The notes: a model not told the origin generated them from the sequence alone. Numbered from the stretch's first letter, positions 16,572 to 23,741 are shown. The stretch: DNA of 24,449 bases from Actinomycetes bacterium (GCA_023438885.1 JAEXPS010000169.1:1-24449); one strand, 5' to 3'. A program made the numbers and translations.

Positions 16572-17642
16572 GTGGCCCTCGACCTTGCTGCCGACCTGCT
16601 GACGCTCACCCGCGCCGTCGTCGACGTCCCGTCCGTCTCGGGCGACGAAGCCGCGCTCGCGGACCAGGTGGAGGCGGCCCTGCGCGCCTGCGCGCACCTC
16701 GAGGTGTTGCGCGACGGAGACACCGTGGTGGCGCGCACCCACCTGCGGCGGGACCGCCGTGTCGTCGTCGCGGGCCACCTGGACACCGTCCCGGTGGCGG
16801 GCAACCTCCCGAGCCACGTCGAGGGCGGCGCGGTGTGGGGCCGGGGCACCGTGGACATGAAGGGTGGAGTCGCAGTGGCGCTGGCGCTGGCGGCCGAGCT
16901 CACCGAGCCGCGCCACGACGTCACCTGGGTGTTCTACGACCACGAGGAGGTCGAGGCCGAGAAGAACGGCCTGGGCCGCATCGCGGCCACGCGCCCGGAG
17001 TGGCTGGCCGCCGACTTCGCGATCCTCGGTGAGCCCACCGCGGCCGGCATCGAGGGCGGCTGCAACGGCACGCTGCGCGCGCAGGTGACGGTGCCTGGCG
17101 TCGCCGCGCACTCGGCGCGCCCCTGGGCCGGTGTCAACGCGATCCACGGTGCCGCCGAGGTGCTCGCCCGGCTGTCGTCGTACCAGGCGAGGACCGTGCC
17201 GGTCGAGGGGCTCGACTACCGCGAGAGCCTCAACGCCGTGCTCATCCACGGGGGCACCGCCGGCAACGTCATCCCCGACGAGTGCGTGGTGACGGTCAAC
17301 TACCGCTTCGCTCCGTCGACCAGCGTCGAGCAGGCGTCCGCGCACGTGCGCGAAGTGTTCGCGGGCTACGTGGTCGAGATCGTCGACGCCGCCGGGGGCG
17401 CGCGGCCCGGCCTCGACCACCCCGACGCCCGCGCGTTCGTCGCCGCGGTGCTCGGTGCCACCGGCCGCACCCCGACGGCCAAGGTCGGCTGGACGGACGT
17501 CGCGCGGTTCTCGGCGCTCGGCATCCCCGCCGTGAACTTCGGCCCCGGCGACCCGCTGCTGGCGCACAAGGCCGACGAGCACTGCCCGCTCGCGCAGATC
17601 GAGGAGGTCCACGCCGCCCTGCGCGCCTGGCTGACCGCGTGA
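16572..17642 (+). CDS. dapE: Succinyl-diaminopimelate desuccinylase DapE
   Basis: A 356-aa M20-family zinc peptidase. DapE removes succinate from N-succinyl-LL-diaminopimelate, giving LL-diaminopimelate for lysine and cell wall. Metal and catalytic motifs are visible: H69 and D71 in AGHLDTVP, D95 in GTVDMKGG, E125 (catalytic) and E126 in DHEEVEAEKNG, GEPTA, and the C-terminal HKADEHCP histidine. The dimerisation domain lies between, starting near NGTLRAQVTVPG. Length and the AEKNGLG segment match actinobacterial DapE rather than other M20 members such as ArgE or CPG2. It starts shortly after the gltD stop and could be read both from gltD and from its own promoter. An alternative GTG at 16566 would add two residues. 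Confidence 0.94.
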   Translation: MALDLAADLLTLTRAVVDVPSVSGDEAALADQVEAALRACAHLEVLRDGDTVVARTHLRRDRRVVVAGHLDTVPVAGNLPSHVEGGAVWGRGTVDMKGGVAVALALAAELTEPRHDVTWVFYDHEEVEAEKNGLGRIAATRPEWLAADFAILGEPTAAGIEGGCNGTLRAQVTVPGVAAHSARPWAGVNAIHGAAEVLARLSSYQARTVPVEGLDYRESLNAVLIHGGTAGNVIPDECVVTVNYRFAPSTSVEQASAHVREVFAGYVVEIVDAAGGARPGLDHPDARAFVAAVLGATGRTPTAKVGWTDVARFSALGIPAVNFGPGDPLLAHKADEHCPLAQIEEVHAALRAWLTA

Positions 17643-17744
17643 AGGGCCCGCGCGTGGGCGGAGCTCGTCGGCTGCCGCGTCCTCGCCCCCCGCGTGAGTC
17701 TGGTCGGAGGTCGGGGTTCCGGGTCGCCACACACCCGCCGGCCC

Positions 17745-17750
17745 TAGAGT
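17745..17750 (+). promoter_or_regulatory. Possible -10 box of the LOG gene, leaderless start
   Basis: TAGAGT is followed after exactly six bases by ATG 17757, with no Shine-Dalgarno sequence between. The 114-base gap between dapE and this gene holds no other clear element. Confidence 0.45.
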
Positions 17751-17756
17751 CGACCC

Positions 17757-18575
17757 ATGAGCGAGGAGAGCACCGAGCCCCGGCCTGCCAAGCGGCGCAA
17801 GGGCAACGGCGAGTACCGCCGCGGGCCGGTGGTGCTGCGCGGCGCTGAGATCCCGAAGACCACCTCCGACCAGCGCCTGCTGACCCGGCCGGACGACACC
17901 CGGTGGTTGCACGGGGACCCCTGGCGCGTGCTGCGGATCCAGAGCGAGTTCGTCGAGGGCTTCGGCGCACTGGCCGAGGTGGGGCCCGCCGTCAGCGTGT
18001 TCGGATCGGCGAGGATCAAGCGCGGTGACCCGGCGTACGCCCTGGCCCGCGAGATCGCCGCCGGCCTGGTGGGCGCCGGGTACGCCGTGATCACCGGCGG
18101 CGGCCCCGGCATCATGGAGGCGGCCAACCGCGGGGCGGCCGAGGCAGGCGGCAAGTCGGTGGGCCTCGGCATCGAGCTGCCGCACGAGCAGGGCCTCAAC
18201 AAGTGGGTGGACCTCGGCATCAACTTCCGGTACTTCTTCGCCCGCAAGACGATGTTCGTGAAGTACTCCGAGGGGTTCGTGGTGCTGCCGGGCGGCTTCG
18301 GCACGCTCGACGAGCTGTTCGAGGCGCTCACCCTGGTGCAGACGCACAAGGTGACGGGCTTCCCCATCGTGCTCGTCGGCTCGCAGTTCTGGGGCGGGCT
18401 GGTGGACTGGATCAAGGAGTCGCTCGCGGCCGGCGGCCTGATCTCTCCCGAGGACGTGGACCTCATCCGCGTCACCGACGACCCGGGCGAGGCCGTGCGG
18501 ATCGTGGTCGAGAGGGTCGCCGCGCTGCGCGCCGAGCGGGAGGCCGCCGCACAGGCCGAGCGGTCCGGGTGGTGA
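17757..18575 (+). CDS. LOG-family nucleotide phosphoribohydrolase (TIGR00730)
   Basis: A 272-aa Rossmann-fold protein of the LOG ('lysine decarboxylase-like') family. Members cleave the N-glycosidic bond of cytokinin riboside monophosphates or related AMP derivatives to release the base and ribose 5-phosphate. Signature motifs are GGGPGIMEAANRG and PGGFGTLDE (residues 178-186), which carry the phosphate/ribose-binding and catalytic glutamate. An N-terminal extension of about 75 residues, including a basic PAKRRKGNGEYRRGP stretch, precedes the core, as in the actinobacterial long form. The M. tuberculosis relative at the same locus (Rv1205) has been reported to make cytokinins and to be a proteasome substrate. 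Old 'lysine decarboxylase' labels for this family are wrong. Its stop overlaps the folP2 start as GTGA. Confidence 0.92.
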   Translation: MSEESTEPRPAKRRKGNGEYRRGPVVLRGAEIPKTTSDQRLLTRPDDTRWLHGDPWRVLRIQSEFVEGFGALAEVGPAVSVFGSARIKRGDPAYALAREIAAGLVGAGYAVITGGGPGIMEAANRGAAEAGGKSVGLGIELPHEQGLNKWVDLGINFRYFFARKTMFVKYSEGFVVLPGGFGTLDELFEALTLVQTHKVTGFPIVLVGSQFWGGLVDWIKESLAAGGLISPEDVDLIRVTDDPGEAVRIVVERVAALRAEREAAAQAERSGW

Positions 18576-19468
18576 GCCTCGAGGGCGTGCCTCCGGGGGC
18601 GCCGCCACTGCGGCTTCGCGGCCGCACACTGGCCGGGCCCCTGGTGATGGCGGTGGTCAACCGCACGCCGGACTCGTTCTACGCCGCCGCCAGGCACGAC
18701 GAGGCGGGCGCGCGCGAGGCCGTGGCCCGGGCGGCCGACGAGGGCGCCGACCTGGTGGACCTCGGCGGCGTGCGTGCCGGACGCGGGCCGGACGTCTCCG
18801 TGGCCGACGAGATCGAGCGGATCGTGCCGCTCGTCGAGCACGTGCGCGGCGCCCATCCGGAGGTCCTGGTCTCCGTCGACACCTGGCGCGCCGAGGTCGC
18901 CGAGGCGGCCGCCGACGCCGGCGCGGACCTCGTCAACGACACCTGGGCGGGGCACGACCCGCGGCTGGTCGAGGTCGCCGCCGAGCGTGGTCTCGGCGTC
19001 GTCTGCTCCCACACCGGTGGCGCGGCCCCGCGCACCGACCCGTTCCGCGTCGCCTACGGGGACGGCCTCGACGGGGTGGTCGACGACGTCGTCGCGACAC
19101 TGGCGGCGGAGGCTCGTCGGGCCACCGACCTGGGGATCGACCCCGCCAGCGTGCTCGTGGACCCCACCCACGACTTCGGCAAGAACACGTGGCACTCGCT
19201 GCACCTGCTGCGGCGCACGTCCGCGATCGTCGCGCTCGGGTTCCCGGTGCTCATGGCCCTCTCGCGCAAGGACTTCGTCGGCGAGACCCTCGGCCTGGGC
19301 GTCGACGAGCGACTCGAGGGCACCCTCGCCGCCACGGCGGTGGCCGCCTGGCTCGGTGCCACCGTGTTCCGTGCCCACGACGTCGCGGCGACCCGCCGCG
19401 TGCTCGACCTGGTGGCGAGCGTGCGGGGCGAGCGGGCACCGGTCTCGGCCGTGCGGGGGCTGGCGTGA
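18572..19468 (+). CDS. folP2: FolP2-type dihydropteroate synthase homologue
   Basis: A 298-aa TIM-barrel protein of the dihydropteroate synthase superfamily. It keeps NRTPDSF (from residue 30), SVDTW, VNDTW, DPTHDFGKN, LSRKDFVGE and the C-terminal RAHD. In place of the active-site loop GGESTRPG of true DHPS it has GGVRAGRGPDV (about 65-75), so the Ser-Thr-Arg-Pro residues that engage p-aminobenzoate are missing. This fits the FolP2 paralogue of mycobacteria, which was reported to lack DHPS activity. A different pterin- or substrate-related function is likely; folP1 would be elsewhere. GTG 18572 overlaps the LOG stop; GTG 18569 is an equal alternative. The stop overlaps the next start as GTGA, so LOG, folP2 and the glycosyltransferase are translationally linked. 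Confidence 0.88.
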   Translation: MSLEGVPPGAPPLRLRGRTLAGPLVMAVVNRTPDSFYAAARHDEAGAREAVARAADEGADLVDLGGVRAGRGPDVSVADEIERIVPLVEHVRGAHPEVLVSVDTWRAEVAEAAADAGADLVNDTWAGHDPRLVEVAAERGLGVVCSHTGGAAPRTDPFRVAYGDGLDGVVDDVVATLAAEARRATDLGIDPASVLVDPTHDFGKNTWHSLHLLRRTSAIVALGFPVLMALSRKDFVGETLGLGVDERLEGTLAATAVAAWLGATVFRAHDVAATRRVLDLVASVRGERAPVSAVRGLA

Positions 19469-20709
19469 CCGCGATGGCCGACGAGCTGGTGGTGAGCCCG
19501 CGCAGCCGCCTCGACCCGCGGACGTGGGCCTGGTGGGGCCAGGTGCTGGCGGTGTTCGCGGCCAGCCGGCTGTTCACCACGGGCGTCTTCCTGTGGGTGG
19601 CGGGCTTCCAGGAGAAGAACGTCTGGACCGACGCCCATCCCTCGTACTTCCCGTGGGTCGGGTTCATGTTCGACGGCTCCTGGTACCGGCGGATCGCCGA
19701 GCACGGCTACCCGTCGCAGCTGCCGGTGGGCGCCGACGGGCAGGTGCTCCAGAACGAGTGGGCGTTCTTCCCCCTGTTCCCCACGCTGGCCCGCGCCGCG
19801 ATGACCGTGACGGGCCTGCCGTGGGAGGTGGCGGCGCCGTTGCTGTCCACGGCGCTGGCCGCCCTCGCGATGCTGCTGGTGCACCGCTGCATCGCCGAGG
19901 GCGCGCCACGGGCCGTGGCCGCGTGGCCAGGGCTCCCGCTGGCGACCGTGGCCCTGGTCTGCGTGTTCCCGACGAGCCCGGTGCTGCAGACCGCCTACAC
20001 CGAGTCCCTGGCCCTGCTGCTGGTGGCCGGTGCGCTGCTGGCGATCGTGCGCCGGCGCTACGGCTGGGCGGCGGTGGCGATCCTGGGCCTCGGCCTCACC
20101 CGCGCGGTGGCGCTGCCGATGGCCGTGGTGGTTGCGGTCCACGCCGCCGTCCGCTGGGTCGCGGCCCGGCGGGGGGACGACGACCTCGACGGTGGAACCC
20201 TCGCCAAGCTCGCCGGGCTGACGGTGCTCGCGGTGGCCTCGGGCTTCCTGTGGCCCGCGATCGCCGCGGTGGCGACCGGCGACTGGACGGCCTACACGCA
20301 GACCCAGGAGGCCTGGCGAGGAGTGGCCTCCGTCACCCCGTTCTACGGGTGGACCTACGTGCCGCAGTTCTGGTTCGGCGACGCCTGGCCGCTCGTGGTG
20401 GTGCCGGGGGTCGCGTTCACGGTGGCCGTGCTGGTGGCTCCGTCCGCCTTCCGGCTCGGCCGCGAGCTGCACGCCTGGGCCGCCGCGTACGTGCTCTACA
20501 TCGCCGCGGTGGTGGAACCCGGCAGCAGCATGGCCCGGTTCCTGATCCTCGCCTTCCCCCTCGGTGCCGCCACGGCGGGCGCGGTGGGGCGTAGCCGGCG
20601 GTCACGAGCGGTGTGGCTCGCGGCCGTCGTCCTGCTGATGCTGGGGCTCCAGGTCCTGTGGGTACGGCAGATCTGGCTGTTCAACCCGACGGGCGACTGG
20701 CCGCCGTGA
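19465..20709 (+). CDS. PIG-V-like GT-C mannosyltransferase family membrane protein
   Basis: A 414-aa polytopic membrane protein with roughly 9-10 hydrophobic segments. The first periplasmic loop carries FDGSWYRRIAEHGYP with Asp70, the pattern seen in PIG-V/PIG-M-type GT-C glycosyltransferases, and NEWAFFPLFPTLAR, also a family hallmark. Such enzymes take mannose from a polyprenyl-phosphate donor and add it to a lipid or lipoglycan outside the membrane. In actinobacteria the targets could be phosphatidylinositol mannosides or other lipoglycans; this is inference. GTG 19465 overlaps the folP2 stop; an in-frame ATG at 19474 is an alternative. A GC-rich 6-bp hairpin (20712-20729) follows the stop and could end transcription. 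Confidence 0.83.
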   Translation: MTAMADELVVSPRSRLDPRTWAWWGQVLAVFAASRLFTTGVFLWVAGFQEKNVWTDAHPSYFPWVGFMFDGSWYRRIAEHGYPSQLPVGADGQVLQNEWAFFPLFPTLARAAMTVTGLPWEVAAPLLSTALAALAMLLVHRCIAEGAPRAVAAWPGLPLATVALVCVFPTSPVLQTAYTESLALLLVAGALLAIVRRRYGWAAVAILGLGLTRAVALPMAVVVAVHAAVRWVAARRGDDDLDGGTLAKLAGLTVLAVASGFLWPAIAAVATGDWTAYTQTQEAWRGVASVTPFYGWTYVPQFWFGDAWPLVVVPGVAFTVAVLVAPSAFRLGRELHAWAAAYVLYIAAVVEPGSSMARFLILAFPLGAATAGAVGRSRRSRAVWLAAVVLLMLGLQVLWVRQIWLFNPTGDWPP

Positions 20710-20711
20710 CG

Positions 20712-20729
20712 GCCGCCTCCGCGGGCGGC
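20712..20729 (+). terminator. Hairpin after the GT-C glycosyltransferase
   Basis: GCCGCC (20712-20717) pairs with GGCGGC (20724-20729) around a six-base loop, three bases after the stop codon. A T-run is absent, so it is at most a weak intrinsic terminator. Confidence 0.3.
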
Positions 20730-20755
20730 TGGGGACCCGTGAGGGTCGGGTGACC

Positions 20756-20761
20756 TAGAAT
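20756..20761 (+). promoter_or_regulatory. Possible -10 box of the DUF3117 gene
   Basis: TAGAAT lies 63 bases before ATG 20825 in the 115-base gap after the glycosyltransferase gene. It would start a leader of about 57 bases, which contains the CGAGGG ribosome binding site (20815-20820). Confidence 0.4.
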
Positions 20762-20824
20762 GGTGGGCGGACATCCGGCTGCCCGACCTGGGTGGTCGCC
20801 CCTGGTTGCGAAAGCGAGGGCCGC

Positions 20825-20992
20825 ATGGCCGCGATGAAGCCGAGGACCGGCGACGGACCGCTCGAGGTCACGAAGGAAGGCCGCGGCATCGTCATGCGGG
20901 TTCCGCTGGAGGGTGGTGGCCGGCTCGTGGTCGAGCTGTCCGCCACTGAGGCGACCGAGCTGGGCGAGGCCCTCACCTCCGCAGTCGGCTGA
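20825..20992 (+). CDS. DUF3117 family small protein
   Basis: A 55-aa protein beginning MAAMKPRTGDGPLEVTKEGR and ending in an amphipathic helix (SATEATELGEALTSAV). This is the highly conserved actinobacterial DUF3117 family, usually 52-57 residues, with Rv1211 as the mycobacterial member. It has a beta-rich centre (GIVMRVPLEGGGRLVVELS) and a C-terminal helix. The function is not known. Strong conservation and its own promoter-like box suggest a housekeeping role. ATG 20825 follows CGAGGG by four bases. The aminopeptidase gene starts nine bases after its stop, so the two may be read together, although in other genomes the DUF3117 gene has other neighbours. Confidence 0.93.
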   Translation: MAAMKPRTGDGPLEVTKEGRGIVMRVPLEGGGRLVVELSATEATELGEALTSAVG

Positions 20993-21001
20993 CGGCGCGG
21001 C

Positions 21002-22582
21002 ATGGCCGGACCTGACCTGCGGCATCGCACGCTGCCTGCCGTCACGCTGTCCGGGGCTCCGCTCGCGGAGACGCCCCTGCTCACCGACGGTTCTGTGCAG
21101 GCCGTCGCCGTCCCCGTCGGGCCGGCCCATCCTGGAGACGACCACCTCACCCCCGGCGTCGGCACCGCGCAGGTCGCCGCGCGCTACGGCATCGACCTGG
21201 CCGAGCTGGCCGAGCGCGCGGGCCTGACCGGCGCGGCCGGTGAGGCGCACGTGGTGCACCTGCCCCGGCCTGCGGGGTCCGGCGTCAGCCTGCCCTGGCA
21301 CGGCCTGCCGCTGCGGATCGTGCTCGTCGGCACGGGCGACGGGAGCGAAGGCGCGCTGCGCCGTGCGGGGGCCGCGCTGGCGCGGGCCGTGCGGGGCGTC
21401 GGCTGCGTGGCGACCACGCTGGGCGACGACCCGGGCGCCGACGCCTCGACGGTCGCGGCCCTGACCCGGGCGTTCGTCGAGGGCTACCTCCTGGCGGCCT
21501 ACTCCATCCCCTCCGCGGCGACCGGCAAGGGCCCGGAGCCGTCGGCCGAGCTGATGCTGCTGGGCCGTGACGGGCAGCGGGCCGGCGCGGCCGTGGTCGC
21601 GGCCCGGGTCTCCGCGAGCGCGACCTGGCTCGTGCGAGACCTGGCGAACACGCCGTCGTCGGTCAAGACGCCGGCCTGGCTGGCCGACCGGGCCAAGCGG
21701 CTCGGGACGGAGGCCGGCGTGGCCGTCGAGGTGCTGGGGCCGCGCGAGCTGGACCGCGCGGGGTTCGGCGGCATCCTCGCGGTCGGCAGCGGTTCGGACT
21801 CGCCGCCGCGGCTCGTCGTGCTGCGCTACACGCCGGCCGAGGCCGGCGGCAAGCACGTGGTCCTCGTCGGCAAGGGCATCACCTACGACACCGGCGGCCT
21901 GTCGATCAAGCCGAACGAGTCGATGATGACGATGAAGACCGACATGGCGGGTGCGGCGGTCGCGCTGGCCACGGTGATCGGCGCGGCGCAGCAGCGGTCC
22001 GTCCACCGCGTGACGGCCGTACTGCCGCTCGCCGAGAACCACGTCGGCGGCTCGTCGTACCGCCCGGGCGACGTGGTGACCGTCTACGGCGGCACCACCG
22101 TCGAGGTGCGCAACACCGACGCCGAGGGCCGGATGGTGCTGGCCGACGGGCTCGCCTTCGCCGACGACACGCTCGAACCGGACGTGCTCGTGGACGTCGC
22201 CACGCTCACCGGAGCCGCGACGCTGGGGCTCGGCAAGAACCATGCGGCGCTCTACGCCAGCGACCCCGACCTCGCCGCGGCCCTGGCGGCCGCCGGCCAG
22301 GCCACCGGCGAGCTGGCGTGGCCGATGCCGCTGGTGGAGGAGTACGGCACGACGACGGTCTCCGACATCGCCGACGTGCGCCAGACGAGCAACGACCCGA
22401 AGGCCGGCGCCGGCTCGGTGTTCGGCGCGCTGTTCCTGCGGCACTTCGTCGGGAACCGCAGGTGGGCGCACCTGGACATCGCGGGTGTCGGCCGGGCGAC
22501 GGCCGACCGGCACGAGGTCACCGAGGGCGCCACGGGCTTCGGCGCCCGGCTGCTGCTGCAGTACCTCGCCGACCTGCGCTGA
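21002..22582 (+). CDS. pepA: M17 leucyl aminopeptidase
   Basis: A 526-aa cytosolic aminopeptidase of family M17, which removes N-terminal residues from peptides in a hexameric two-metal enzyme. The N-terminal macro-like domain (about 1-180) is divergent as usual. The catalytic domain has the metal and active-site residues: K291 and D296 in GKGITYDTGGLSIKP, MKTDMAGAAV, and D373, E375 and R377 in NTDAEGRMVL. SDIADVRQT, the C-terminal AGSVFGALFL and WAHLDIAG also match. The ATG at 21002 fits the domain length. A 24-base tandem duplication covers the stop codon; the second copy lies outside the frame's end, so the protein is intact. Confidence 0.95.
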   Translation: MAGPDLRHRTLPAVTLSGAPLAETPLLTDGSVQAVAVPVGPAHPGDDHLTPGVGTAQVAARYGIDLAELAERAGLTGAAGEAHVVHLPRPAGSGVSLPWHGLPLRIVLVGTGDGSEGALRRAGAALARAVRGVGCVATTLGDDPGADASTVAALTRAFVEGYLLAAYSIPSAATGKGPEPSAELMLLGRDGQRAGAAVVAARVSASATWLVRDLANTPSSVKTPAWLADRAKRLGTEAGVAVEVLGPRELDRAGFGGILAVGSGSDSPPRLVVLRYTPAEAGGKHVVLVGKGITYDTGGLSIKPNESMMTMKTDMAGAAVALATVIGAAQQRSVHRVTAVLPLAENHVGGSSYRPGDVVTVYGGTTVEVRNTDAEGRMVLADGLAFADDTLEPDVLVDVATLTGAATLGLGKNHAALYASDPDLAAALAAAGQATGELAWPMPLVEEYGTTTVSDIADVRQTSNDPKAGAGSVFGALFLRHFVGNRRWAHLDIAGVGRATADRHEVTEGATGFGARLLLQYLADLR

Positions 22583-22615
22583 CCGCTCCCCGCCGACCCG
22601 CGCTGACCGCTCCCC
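22568..22615 (+). repeat. 24-bp tandem duplication across the pepA stop codon
   Basis: Bases 22568-22591 and 22592-22615 are identical except for one position (T at 22575, C at 22599). The first copy encodes the last four residues and stop of pepA. The second is noncoding and preserves a matching in-frame stop. Confidence 0.85.
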
Positions 22616-22630
22616 GAGCGCTCACGCCAC

Positions 22631-22660
22631 CCCGCAGGCCACGCCGCCCCACCCTGCGGG
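22631..22660 (+). terminator. Hairpin downstream of pepA
   Basis: CCCGCAGG (22631-22638) pairs perfectly with CCTGCGGG (22653-22660), an 8-bp stem with a 14-base loop, about 50 bases after the pepA stop. No T-run follows. It is a candidate transcription end or RNA-stabilising structure. Confidence 0.4.
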
Positions 22661-22720
22661 CCCACGCCAGCACCCCTACCTGCCCGCGGGCCACGCCGCC
22701 AACACCCGCCCGCCCAGCAC

Positions 22721-22885
22721 CGCCGAGCGCTCACTCCTCTCGCCGAGCGCCATGTTCTCCGCCGAGCGCGGACTCGTCGGGCGCGAACCGGCACGCGCTC
22801 GGCGCATGGAGTGGCGCTCGGCGTAAGGAGTGGCGCTCGGCGCAAGGAGTGGCGCTCGGCGCGTGGAGTGGCGCTCGGGGGCGCT
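22721..22885. repeat. Inverted array of CGCCGAGCGC / GCGCTCGGCG units
   Basis: Three CGCCGAGCGC units (22721, 22741, 22760) face five GCGCTCGGCG units at an exact 19-base period (22795, 22814, 22833, 22852, 22871; the last is GCGCTCGGGG). The middle right-hand units extend to a GGAGTGGCGCTCGGCG consensus (22808, 22827, 22846) plus three variable bases. The arms pair: 22760-22770 with 22794-22804 (11 bp perfect), 22741-22752 with 22812-22823 (12 bp perfect), and 22721-22738 with 22826-22842 (one bulge). The RNA or single strand could fold into one long interrupted hairpin. Confidence 0.85.
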
Positions 22886-22949
22886 GGGCGGGCAGGTGGG
22901 GGGGTGGCGCTCGGGGGGAGGGGGCGCGCGGGGGTGGACGTGGCTGCGG

Positions 22950-23711
22950 TCAGCGGCGGACGGCGGTCAGCAGGCCGTCGCCCGTGGGCAGGAGGGCGGG
23001 CAGCAGGCGCTCGTCGTCGCGGATGCGCCGGCCCACGTCACGGATGGCCGTGGTGACGGCATCGCGCTTGGCGGGGTCGGCCACGCGGTCCTGCCACAGG
23101 GCGTCGTCCACGGCGAGCACGCCGCCCGGGCGCAGCAGCCGCACCGCCTGGTCCACGTAGGCCGGGTAGCCCTCCGGGTCCGCGTCGACGAGCACCAGGT
23201 CGTAGCCGCCGTCGGTCAGCCGGGGGAGCACGTCGAGCGCCCGGCCGGCGATCAGGCGCGTGCGCGTGGGCCGGACTCCGTCGTCGGCGAACGTCTCCTT
23301 CGCGGCGCGCTGGTGCTCCACCTCGAGGTCGATGGTGGTGAGCACCGCGTCGGCGGCCATACCGCGCAGCAGGTAGGTGCCGCTGACGCCGGCCCCGGTG
23401 CCGATCTCGACGACGGCGCGCGCGCGGACGGCGGCCGCCAGCATGCTCAGCACGGCGCCGACGCCCGCGGAGACCGGGGTGCAGCCGAGCTGGGCCCCGC
23501 GCTCCCGGGCGCGCAGCAGCACGTCGTCCTCGGTGTGGAAGTCCTCGCAGTAGGCCCAGGACTGGGCCTTGTCGGTGCTGATGGCGGCCTCCCGGGCGTC
23601 TCGGAGCTGCCTCCAGGGTATCGGCGCGGCGGGGGCGCTGCGGGGAACCGGAGCGCGGCGCCGAGCCGGCCCGGACGGGGAACCAGGGGCTCCCAGCCGC
23701 CGTTCAGACAA
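22950..23711 (-). CDS. SAM-dependent O-methyltransferase (Rv1220c-like)
   Basis: A class I methyltransferase of the O-methyltransferase family 3 type. Motif I is VVEIGTGAGVSG; further motifs are TTIDLEVEH (acidic residue for the SAM ribose), YDLVLVDADPEGYPAYVDQAVRLLRPGG and a GDGLLTAVRR C-terminus. The substrate is unknown. In mycobacteria the relative Rv1220c is also divergent from sigE. The start is uncertain: there is no ATG or GTG close to the conserved region, and the frame has TTG at 23711 and 23723 and a GTG at 23759 that would overlap sigE. I chose TTG 23711 because TATTGT ends eight bases upstream, giving a 253-aa product, still longer at the N-terminus than relatives of about 215 aa. 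Residues before about 55 are low complexity. Confidence 0.85.
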   Translation of the reverse strand: MSERRLGAPGSPSGPARRRAPVPRSAPAAPIPWRQLRDAREAAISTDKAQSWAYCEDFHTEDDVLLRARERGAQLGCTPVSAGVGAVLSMLAAAVRARAVVEIGTGAGVSGTYLLRGMAADAVLTTIDLEVEHQRAAKETFADDGVRPTRTRLIAGRALDVLPRLTDGGYDLVLVDADPEGYPAYVDQAVRLLRPGGVLAVDDALWQDRVADPAKRDAVTTAIRDVGRRIRDDERLLPALLPTGDGLLTAVRR

Positions 23712-23716
23712 GTGCT

Positions 23717-23735
23717 GGAACAATAGGGGTGTTCC
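23717..23735. promoter_or_regulatory. Palindrome between the O-methyltransferase and sigE genes
   Basis: GGAACA (23717-23722) and TGTTCC (23730-23735) are perfect inverted repeats around seven bases (ATAGGGG). The site lies in the divergent control region, 17 bases before the sigE start, and covers the TATTGT box on the minus strand. GGAAC is also the core -35 element of many actinobacterial ECF sigma promoters, so both an operator and back-to-back ECF -35 elements are possible. Confidence 0.45.
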
Positions 23736-23741
23736 GACGAC

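Larger units (their letters stand above)
22583..22949. other. Gene-free, repeat-rich stretch between convergent pepA and O-methyltransferase genes
   Basis: This 367-base stretch has no plausible gene. It holds, in order, the second half of a 24-bp duplication, a hairpin (22631-22660), two copies of GGCCACGCCGCC (22637 and 22689), a large set of inverted and tandem repeats (22721-22885), and a G-rich run (22885-22935). The short open frames here encode only repeat-derived low-complexity peptides. Confidence 0.7.

Noticed and set aside
17757..18575. Lysine decarboxylase, which would fit the lysine-gene context
   Set aside because: The PGGFGTLDE and GGGPGIMEA motifs define LOG phosphoribohydrolases. 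The family's old 'lysine decarboxylase' label is a known misannotation.
22806..22826. Tiny frame ATG-GAG-TGG-CGC-TCG-GCG-TAA as a short peptide gene
   Set aside because: It is made of the repeat unit itself and has no ribosome site of its own; coincidence is more likely.
22795..22885. CRISPR-like array
   Set aside because: Units of 16 bases are separated by only three bases, there are no unique spacers of 30-40 bases and no cas genes are nearby.
22811..23160. Short plus-strand frames over the repeat cluster and the O-methyltransferase end
   Set aside because: They encode repeat-derived Gly/Ala/Arg-rich peptides and overlap the real methyltransferase gene on the other strand.
23738..23741. 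CGAC as the -10 element of an ECF promoter for sigE
   Set aside because: It matches only part of the CGTT consensus, and a start from it would fall at the ribosome binding site. Kept only as a possibility in the palindrome finding.
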